Shown here piece after piece: positions 36,435 through 43,151 of a stretch of 64,000 bases of DNA (position 1 is the stretch's first letter; every line of letters starts with the position of its first letter). The translations under genes and the position numbers were made by a program. The notes under the pieces were generated by a model that was not told the DNA's origin, ran no database searches, and saw nothing but the letters and a program-made list of their open reading frames with translations. Source of the DNA: DATJGF01 sp035495315 (GTDB lineage: Bacteria > Verrucomicrobiota > Verrucomicrobiia > Limisphaerales > UBA8199); assembly GCA_035495315.1 (NCBI GenBank), contig DATJGF010000253.1, forward strand, positions 14,769 through 78,768. The letters run 5' to 3'.

Positions 36435-36674
36435 CTAACGAACGGGTGTGCAGAAAAAATCGGAGGCTTGTGCGTCAACCCGCAGGGTCAATTCGACGTC
36501 GTCTAACCCACAGCGAGCACACGTCTCGGCGACTTCGATTACATCCGAAAAGCACTTCGCTTCAGCCGGGTTGCTGGTCCACCCATCTTCTTTGAAATAC
36601 TCGTGCGTGTTTTGCCGTCGCAATAAGCGTTTGATGGTCATCTCCCTGGAATTGATGTCTAAAATCTTGGCCAT
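36435..36674 (-). CDS. Small conserved-looking hypothetical protein (79 aa)
   Basis: The protein starts MAKILDINSREMTIKRLLRR, then EYFKEDGWTSNPAEAKCFSDVIEVAETCARCGLDDVELTLR and a short tail. The block 'GWT-NP-EAK-F-D-IEAAE-CA--GL--VEL-LR' is familiar from short proteins of Verrucomicrobia, but I know no function for it. A second Met four codons upstream (36686) is possible. It has two cysteines (CARC) and no membrane segment. Its stop lies about 115 nt from the end of the convergent peptidase gene. Confidence 0.6.
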   Translation of the reverse strand: MAKILDINSREMTIKRLLRRQNTHEYFKEDGWTSNPAEAKCFSDVIEVAETCARCGLDDVELTLRVDAQASDFFCTPVR

Positions 36675-36767
36675 AGCTTCACACACTGCAATTTAGACTC
36701 GAATTATTTACGTGCAAGAGGGCGCGGGTGTATTTTTCCCACTCGTCACAGGTTTCCGGAGTGCGCC

Positions 36768-37955
36768 TTAATGAATGGGTGGCGCAGAAATTGGTGGAAT
36801 GACCTGTATTCCGCTGCCAATGGGTATGAAGATTCCGGCACCGCCGATGGAAGGTTGGCCGACGGCAGAGCTTCCGGCATTAATCGCAGCCGCACTAACA
36901 AACGTATCGATCGCCAACTGCGCGTACTTGGAGAGGTAACGATAAGGCGAGAACGGCACGTAGACGATGTCGCCCGCCTGCAATGGAACATCCGGCGCCA
37001 GGCCACGAAGCACATTGCGGTAGTCGACCACGGCGATCTGCGGGTGAGAGAGCGAGCCGCGGACAACCGTGACGTGGTTCATGTAGGCGCCATTGATGGT
37101 ACCATAAGCGCTGGCCACTGCAGCGGCGGCAGTCAACCCGTGGCGGTAAGGAACCGCACGAGGCTGGGTCACGGCCCCGAGGACATAAACCTCTTTGGCC
37201 GTTGCTGTGGGCAGGTAGATCAGGTCACCGGGCGACAGATAGATATTTTGGGTGAGGTCACCTTGATGGAAGAGCCGAGTGAAATCTACCGGAAGCGGTT
37301 TGCCGTGCCGCAGCACAAAGCTGCGGTTGAAATCGGCCAATTCATCGCTGGCACCGGCGGCTTCCTGCTGTTGGAACGAGGAGAGACTGATCGTGCCGCC
37401 GGCCAGCGACACGGCTTCCAGTAATGTTATTGGCGAGGCCAAGGGATAAACTCCCGGAGCCTGAACCCGTCCTAAGACCCAAACGCGTTGGCTCTCGACC
37501 TCACGCAGAACAAGCGAGATCTGGGGTCGCTCCCGCATGTACTTGGCCAATCCGTTTTCAAGCTGGGCGCGCGCTTCTGCCAACGTGAGTCCCCATACAT
37601 CGATGCCCGGCAGAAGATTGAAATAGATCATTCCATCCGGGCCGACCACGGTAGTGGACTTTGAAGCTGGTTCTCCCACAACTTCGATCTCCAGTTTGTC
37701 GCCAGGGCCGAGGGTGAACTGGGAGGTTGGAGGTTTCAACCAGGCGGGGTCGATCTGATTGGTGAGGGTAATTTCGGTCAGTGGAACCGAGACTATCGGT
37801 GGCGCTGTAGTCGGCGCGAAGGATGTCGGCGCAAGGGATGTTGACGGATGCTGACAACCCTCTAGCAACCCCGAGGCTATCGCCAGCAAAAGCAGACTCC
37901 AGCTATTGCGGGCTTCCAAGGGCGTGTGCCGCCCCGAGTCAGCTGATTTGCTCAT
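36768..37955 (-). CDS. Outer-membrane polysaccharide export protein (OPX, SLBB domains)
   Basis: A lipoprotein-like signal ends in GLLEGC. The Poly_export domain reads FTLGPGDKLEIEVVGEP, VVGPDGMIYFNLLPGIDVWGLTLAEA. Two SLBB-type domains follow, VWVLGRVQAPGVYPL and VYVLGAVTQPRAVPY, each with its own pair of glycines. Residues 340-395 are glycine-rich and end in a hydrophobic tail. Wza-like proteins form the outer-membrane pore for capsule or exopolysaccharide. The start lies 3 nt after the stop of the large fusion gene, so both are cotranslated. Confidence 0.9.
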   Translation of the reverse strand: MSKSADSGRHTPLEARNSWSLLLLAIASGLLEGCQHPSTSLAPTSFAPTTAPPIVSVPLTEITLTNQIDPAWLKPPTSQFTLGPGDKLEIEVVGEPASKSTTVVGPDGMIYFNLLPGIDVWGLTLAEARAQLENGLAKYMRERPQISLVLREVESQRVWVLGRVQAPGVYPLASPITLLEAVSLAGGTISLSSFQQQEAAGASDELADFNRSFVLRHGKPLPVDFTRLFHQGDLTQNIYLSPGDLIYLPTATAKEVYVLGAVTQPRAVPYRHGLTAAAAVASAYGTINGAYMNHVTVVRGSLSHPQIAVVDYRNVLRGLAPDVPLQAGDIVYVPFSPYRYLSKYAQLAIDTFVSAAAINAGSSAVGQPSIGGAGIFIPIGSGIQVIPPISAPPIH

Positions 37956-37958
37956 AAC

Positions 37959-40946
37959 TCATTGGTTGATCGGTTTGACTACATCAACCCCCACCCAGGA
38001 GGTGATGATCGATTGAATGAACGCCGTTGCGGCAAGATCCGCTGCTTCCTCGACTTTTATGAACGGCCGCGAATTGACATAGATGATATCGCGCGGCTGC
38101 AGCAAGGTGTCCGGTTGGACTGCATCGAGGACCGCGTGAGTGTTGGCAACAAACCGGATTGGCGCGCTCAACGAACCGCGCACCACCATGACTCGGGCCT
38201 TAAAGGCGCGATCAGTGAACCCCCCACGCTGGGCAATCGCAGACACAATCGTCAGGTTCGGCGTGTAGGTGACCGAGCCGGGCAGCCGCACTTCCCCGAC
38301 AACGTAGACCTGCTGCACATCGCCCGGCGCGAAATAGAGATAATCCCCGGGCTCAATTCCGATATTTTGGGAGAGATCGCCTCGCTGGAAGAGGCGTTCG
38401 AAATTCAGCGGGTAACGTTTGCCTTCGCGAGCCAGAAAACTATGCTGAAAATCTGTTAGTTCAACGAGGTGACGATCAACCAGTGCGCTTTCCAAACCAT
38501 GAGCCCGCGCGAGTGCTTCGAGTACGGTCACCGGTCGATCGAGAATGAAGACTCCCTTGGTCGCGACTTTGCCCAGCACGTAGTATTTTTTACTTTTGTA
38601 AGCCACCGGCGTGATAATCATGTGTGGTGCGCGGCGGAATTTTGCCAGCTCCTGGTCCATCCGGACTCGTAGTTCGTCGATCGTGAGACCTGCAGCCAGC
38701 ACATTAGTCGCCTCGAGATAGTTAACGCGACCGTCTGGCCCCACTGCTGTTTCGGTCAGCGCGAGTTCGGGCGCGCCGTAGAGGTTGAAGTTCAACACAT
38801 CTCCGGGGCCCAGGGTAAGACGTCGTTGCCAGGGCGCTTTTTGCTCGGGGCCAATAATAGAAAAGAAGCCAATGTTGCCGGGTTCTTCCGCGCTGCTTTC
38901 CACTGTGGCGGCCGGGGTATTCGTGGCGATGTCCGGGGCGAACAGTGGTTCCTCGGCACCAACCGGCTTGAGCGCGCTAAGGACGAATATGCCGAGGACG
39001 CAACTCAACCAGCGGGGGAACTTGTTTTTGAGGGATACTGAAGTTTGTCGGTTGATCACCGCACCGACTAAATTGCACCGCGCATCATGCAATGTTTGGA
39101 TGTTAGCCCGCGTCGTTGCTGCGCGCGCGAAGTCGCTGTCTGCCAGCCAAAGTAGATTGGGCAAATGTGAACCGAGCAGCACGGCCTCGGGGATTTCAGC
39201 AGGAGGTAATTCAACCAGGATCACCAAATTATCGATTTGACGCCAATGATTGAGGGCATCACGCCATTGCTTGCGTCGTTCGAGGTTCCAGACCCAGCCG
39301 GGCAACGGGATGTGCACTACGGGCTGCGAGTTGGGGCCGGTTAATTGTTCGGTCACCTGGCTGGGGCAGGTGAGCACGGTACTGGTCAGCGCGTTGGAGC
39401 CATTGGAGGGCGGTTCATAACTGTCGAGATCTTGCGGTGGGGGTTCCTCGAGCAGCTCCTCACTGGTTTCAAGATGCGTCGGTGAAGGGCGCGTCGCGAT
39501 TGTCAGCACCCGAAAGCCGGTCAAGCTGGCTGCCTCAGCTAACAAACTAATCCAGGTGGAACGTCCTTCCCCCGAAGCAGAGGATGTGATCCCACAAATT
39601 AAACCGTGGTTCGGCGATGGACTTAGCCGGCCCTGTAACATTGTCCATGCACGAAAGGCCCATTGAGCGCGTTCCTGCGATTGCATTTGGTGGAGGTTCC
39701 CTAATGTGGCGAGGATTGGGAGACGCGTCACACGGCTGACGTCCTCAGGAGTTTTCAAGCGGCTGTCCAAAAACTCGAATAACAAAACCAATAGAATCGT
39801 GGCGACCAGTCCGAGACCACCGCCGAACACCGTCGCGATTGCAATTTTGATACGGCGCAAGTTCGTCTTTAGGCCCTCGATGGTCGCGGGTGCAAGCACG
39901 CGGAGACTGCCTGGAGCGTTGGCGGCATAAAGCTCGGCTTCACGTTGCCGCTTCAATAGTTCGATCCTGCCATCTTCGAGTGCTCGCATTTTGATATGCA
40001 ACAAATCCAATGCCGGGTTCATTGCTTCGGCCAAGCCCTTCGCGGCGGGAGGCGAGACTATTGTGGACACACTTCGATTGGTTCCGGCGTCGGCCATTTC
40101 TTTGCGCAACTCATCGATAGTTTCCTTCTGGGCCTGCACCTTGGGGTGAATGTCCGTGTACTTGGTCTTGAGATCGTCGAGCTCGGTGAGGGCCTTCTGA
40201 AGACGCTCATTGACCGCACTCATCCGGGCATTGACCTGAACATAATTATTGGTTGTGGAACCTCCGGTTGGACGGACATTGAAGAACTGGTTTTCGACTT
40301 CCGTAACGTCACGGTTGATCTCCTCGACTTCCTTTTTGAGATAGTTATTAGCCATCGTCTGGAGTTGGCGCGCCTCCTGTAGCCGGGTGTATTCCACCGC
40401 ATTGGTGATGTACCGGTTAAGCCACTCGACTGCCTGCCGAGGATCGCGGGCAGCCAGGTAGACCTTTACGACATCGGAGTCGGGATCCGGATCGATTTTG
40501 ATCCATTTGCCAAATGTGTCGGGCGACACCGGTGGAACCAACTGTTCTGCGGTCTGGCGTAAAACTTCAGGTGAGCGGATCAAGGCTGCCAGAGTGTCAC
40601 CGGAAATGGGAGGGGTCTTGAAATACTCGCTCTTGCCCGGTGTTTCATACCGCAGCAGTTGGGCAGCGGCAGTGAACTTCGGTCGAATGACGTGCCATCC
40701 GAGCACGGCGAAAAGGCCGGCGGAAGCGCACGAGCCCAGGAGTAACCAATGCCAACGGCGTATCAGGACATCGAGCACGAACCACGCATCTATCGGCGGC
40801 TTTTTGCTGTGTCCATTCGTGTGCATCGCTGCCGGTGCCAGACCGGATAATCCATCGCCGGATCGGCCGGCAGGATTGGCGGGCGGATCGGCCGGTACGG
40901 GACCCGGCCGCCATCGGGGCGAGTTAGTATTCGCTTCGTCCTTCAT
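37959..40946 (-). CDS. Fusion of chain-length determinant (Wzz/PCP), degenerate BY-kinase and OPX/SLBB export domain
   Basis: Domains in order: a Wzz-type first membrane helix (WHWLLLGSCASAGLFAVLGW, about 65-85), a periplasmic domain with coiled coil (180-345), a second helix (about 365-390), then a BY-kinase-like domain with P-loop SSASGEGRST. In that P-loop Arg462 replaces the usual Lys, and the Walker A' Asp pair (LLIDADLR) is replaced by VLTIATRPS, so ATP hydrolysis is doubtful. No C-terminal tyrosine cluster is present. A third hydrophobic segment (FPRWLSCVLGIFVLSALKPVGA, about 642-665) resembles a signal peptide. It is followed by a complete Poly_export domain (RLTLGPGDVLNFNLYG) and two SLBB domains (about 785 and 880). 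The order is that of three separate proteins in other species. Topology is puzzling because the OPX part normally sits in the outer membrane. Confidence 0.88.
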   Translation of the reverse strand: MKDEANTNSPRWRPGPVPADPPANPAGRSGDGLSGLAPAAMHTNGHSKKPPIDAWFVLDVLIRRWHWLLLGSCASAGLFAVLGWHVIRPKFTAAAQLLRYETPGKSEYFKTPPISGDTLAALIRSPEVLRQTAEQLVPPVSPDTFGKWIKIDPDPDSDVVKVYLAARDPRQAVEWLNRYITNAVEYTRLQEARQLQTMANNYLKKEVEEINRDVTEVENQFFNVRPTGGSTTNNYVQVNARMSAVNERLQKALTELDDLKTKYTDIHPKVQAQKETIDELRKEMADAGTNRSVSTIVSPPAAKGLAEAMNPALDLLHIKMRALEDGRIELLKRQREAELYAANAPGSLRVLAPATIEGLKTNLRRIKIAIATVFGGGLGLVATILLVLLFEFLDSRLKTPEDVSRVTRLPILATLGNLHQMQSQERAQWAFRAWTMLQGRLSPSPNHGLICGITSSASGEGRSTWISLLAEAASLTGFRVLTIATRPSPTHLETSEELLEEPPPQDLDSYEPPSNGSNALTSTVLTCPSQVTEQLTGPNSQPVVHIPLPGWVWNLERRKQWRDALNHWRQIDNLVILVELPPAEIPEAVLLGSHLPNLLWLADSDFARAATTRANIQTLHDARCNLVGAVINRQTSVSLKNKFPRWLSCVLGIFVLSALKPVGAEEPLFAPDIATNTPAATVESSAEEPGNIGFFSIIGPEQKAPWQRRLTLGPGDVLNFNLYGAPELALTETAVGPDGRVNYLEATNVLAAGLTIDELRVRMDQELAKFRRAPHMIITPVAYKSKKYYVLGKVATKGVFILDRPVTVLEALARAHGLESALVDRHLVELTDFQHSFLAREGKRYPLNFERLFQRGDLSQNIGIEPGDYLYFAPGDVQQVYVVGEVRLPGSVTYTPNLTIVSAIAQRGGFTDRAFKARVMVVRGSLSAPIRFVANTHAVLDAVQPDTLLQPRDIIYVNSRPFIKVEEAADLAATAFIQSIITSWVGVDVVKPINQ

Positions 40947-41101
40947 CGGTGATTTAATCGGCGACTAAATACCCATATGTCACATGGGTCCAGTTTCGCA
41001 CCGTCAAGGATACTTCCTTGCTTGCGTGTTTGCTTAGTGGGTAGATCCCCCTTACCTCCTTGGCTGAAACCCTACCGTCTAAAACGACCGTTCCACCAAG
41101 A

Positions 41102-41133
41102 GAAAAGCCGCGTTCCAGCGAACGCGGCTTTTC
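41102..41133 (-). terminator. Strong intrinsic terminator after the small secreted Cys protein gene
   Basis: GAAAAGCCGCGTT (41102-41114) pairs perfectly over 13 bp with AACGCGGCTTTTC (41121-41133), loop 6 nt. It lies 38 nt beyond the stop codon at 41172, in the gap before the fusion gene. The stem ends in A/T pairs, so it can act in either direction (TTTTC TTTT on the plus strand). It separates the secreted-protein gene from the export operon. Confidence 0.8.
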
Positions 41134-41171
41134 TTTTGGTTCGAAAGAACCAGGCCTCAAAAAGGCGGCAC

Positions 41172-41540
41172 TTACTTCTCCAACTCAGCGTTTTCGATCA
41201 TTTTCATCCCGTTGCGTTCCACCACCTTGCCCTTTAAGGTGATCGTCTCGCCTGCTTTCGGCGCCAGCTCTTCATTCATTGGCTTGTGGTCGCCGATCAC
41301 CAAATAAAGCTGATCGTCGGTGAGCAGGCCCACCGGCCCACCGCTCTTAATGCACTTCTCGGCGCAACCGCGATGTTTTTCGCCCTTGGCCCCATGGTCC
41401 AGGTAACACATCAAATCGACCACCTCGCCTTTAATGGTCTGCGTTGCCGCTTTTTCGTCCGCGGCGAAATTGATTACCGGAACCAACAGCACTGTGGAGA
41501 GTCCCAAGGCTACGGAGATTTTGAATAATTTAATTCTCAT
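41172..41540 (-). CDS. Small secreted cysteine-containing protein of unknown function
   Basis: A signal peptide (KISVALGLSTVLLVPVINFAA) precedes 95 residues. Residues 38-75 read GEVVDLMCYLDHGAKGEKHRGCAEKCIKSGG, with three cysteines and two histidines spaced like a metal or heme-binding site. GLLTDDQLYLVIGDHKPMN and ETITLKGKVVERNGMKMIE follow, an OB-like beta barrel. I know this pattern from short proteins in Planctomycetes, Verrucomicrobia and Acidobacteria, but no experimental role. It is flanked by exopolysaccharide genes on the same strand, but a strong terminator follows it. Confidence 0.75.
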   Translation of the reverse strand: MRIKLFKISVALGLSTVLLVPVINFAADEKAATQTIKGEVVDLMCYLDHGAKGEKHRGCAEKCIKSGGPVGLLTDDQLYLVIGDHKPMNEELAPKAGETITLKGKVVERNGMKMIENAELEK

Positions 41541-41657
41541 GGGTTGTTTAATGTTTATTTGTTAGGAGATTTAACCACATTTAACAGTTAACCTTAATCC
41601 AATCGCCGCAAATTGCGAATGAATTCAGGCGCAGCGGCTCCGTTTATCCAATTGCCG

Positions 41658-43148
41658 CTATGCCAGCCAGGGGCGGCGTGAGAGCGTGAACAGGATCGCG
41701 CATTCCACCACAAAGAGGAAGGCGATGGAGTGTATTTGAAAAGGAAAGTCGAACGCGGAATGGATCAGACAGCCGAGCAAGGCTAACCAACTCAACCAGA
41801 CGAATATGGCCCTGGCAGGAAGGCCGCCGGGAATGAACCAGCGCAAGATTACTAATCCGAGCGCCAGCAGGAACAGCGTGCATCCGGGCAAGCCGAACGT
41901 GAGACGCGTTTCCAGCCAATCATTGTGGGCTTGCGCGGGCCAAAATTCCGCCTCAGCGGGATGATACAATTCAGAAACGGTTTGAAACGTACCCGGTCCA
42001 GCGCCAAACACGCCGAAATCCCGGATCATATGCGAAACGACGTCGTAAATGTGCAGCCGCGCCTTCATACTGTCCCCGTTTTCAGGCATCCGCGATTTAA
42101 TCTCGTGCCAACCGAACGCCAAAGCCAGAATCGGCCCCGCGAGCAAGCATGTCGTCAGGATGGTGGCTCGGCTCATTTGTGCGACGTGCGAAAATGGCTT
42201 TCCTTCAACTGCAATGCTCGGGAAGTCCAGTTGGGTTGGAATTCCTAGCCGAAAATGCCCGCGGGTGAGCACAAGTAGACCGCACGTCAGTAGCATAGAC
42301 CCCGATATTAGCGCGCCGCCGCGGCTGGCGGAGATGATTGCGCCGGCGGACATGAGCGCGGAGCAAACTAGGAGAAGGTGTGCATGGCGGTGCTTTGGCC
42401 TCTGGCTCGAGTTGAACGTGAACCAGAGTCCAAGACACAAGGGCCACAACAAGTTTAGATACTGGGCAGCATTGGCGCGGTAGGCGTAGGGCCCGAATTG
42501 GGTGATGGCTGTCTGGTGAATGTGGGGTTTGACCAGGAATAGGAGTTTGGGGGAGTCGGCGAGCCGTTGAATGATACACTCGGTGGCGAGCAGACCCCCG
42601 TTGAGGCTCAAGAGCCATAGTAATCGTCGCAAGCGGCGGGGGAAGCCCTGTGATCCTATTTCAGCTCCTGATTTGGCCGACAGCCAGTCGCACGTTGACC
42701 AGAATACACAGACCAATCCTAAGTAGGTCCAGAACGCGAACCAGGTGCTTGTGCTGTCATAACTGTGCGGCAGCCAGGCAACGCAAACGTGGTATTCAAA
42801 ACGCAATTCGCCGGGGCGAAAGGTTGCGCGCGCATTAAGGGCGCTCGTCAGACAATAGGTGAGCAGCGCGACCGTTATTGTCCCGAGCGCGACGTTTGCC
42901 ACTTTGGGCCGCCGCCAAAGCGTCATGCCCTGGCGATCGGGTAGCTCAGGAGTTCCCCACTCCAATGCTTCATAACGAGCGAGTTTGCGAATTGTCCATG
43001 ACAACACTGAAAGCAGGGCCAGGACGTAAGCAGTGACGTTCATCGCCCAGATGGACCAGCCTTGAGTCGTCCCGAAAGCCCAAGGCGAAAAAATGACCAT
43101 CGCGTAAATCACTAGTTCCCGCAGAGTCTCGCAGGTCCAGTACCGCAC
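41658..43148 (-). CDS. O-antigen ligase/polymerase-like membrane protein
   Basis: The 496-aa protein has ten to twelve membrane segments and the Wzy_C element: ASRGGALISGSMLL, then a periplasmic loop with ARLHIYDVVSHMIRDFGVFGAGPGTF and PAQAHNDWLETRLTFGLPG. AHND-x-L-x-x-x-x-E-x-G is the conserved H/D/E part of WaaL/Wzy proteins. It starts 3 nt after the stop of the sugar-phosphate transferase gene. This is the second polymerase/ligase of the region, so one may polymerise and the other ligate the glycan, or two glycans may be made. Confidence 0.86.
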   Translation of the reverse strand: MRYWTCETLRELVIYAMVIFSPWAFGTTQGWSIWAMNVTAYVLALLSVLSWTIRKLARYEALEWGTPELPDRQGMTLWRRPKVANVALGTITVALLTYCLTSALNARATFRPGELRFEYHVCVAWLPHSYDSTSTWFAFWTYLGLVCVFWSTCDWLSAKSGAEIGSQGFPRRLRRLLWLLSLNGGLLATECIIQRLADSPKLLFLVKPHIHQTAITQFGPYAYRANAAQYLNLLWPLCLGLWFTFNSSQRPKHRHAHLLLVCSALMSAGAIISASRGGALISGSMLLTCGLLVLTRGHFRLGIPTQLDFPSIAVEGKPFSHVAQMSRATILTTCLLAGPILALAFGWHEIKSRMPENGDSMKARLHIYDVVSHMIRDFGVFGAGPGTFQTVSELYHPAEAEFWPAQAHNDWLETRLTFGLPGCTLFLLALGLVILRWFIPGGLPARAIFVWLSWLALLGCLIHSAFDFPFQIHSIAFLFVVECAILFTLSRRPWLA

Positions 43149-43151
43149 GTT

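Noticed and set aside
37962..38459. Plus-strand frames opposite the OPX genes
   Set aside because: They are opposite well-defined SLBB domains and lack any motif.
40947..41101. Possible riboswitch in the leader of the Wzz-OPX fusion gene
   Set aside because: The leader has G-rich and A-rich parts and a short palindrome (ACCCAT...ATGGGT, 40971-40989). I could not fit it to the cyclic di-GMP (GEMM) or another known consensus; a covariance search (Infernal with Rfam) would decide.
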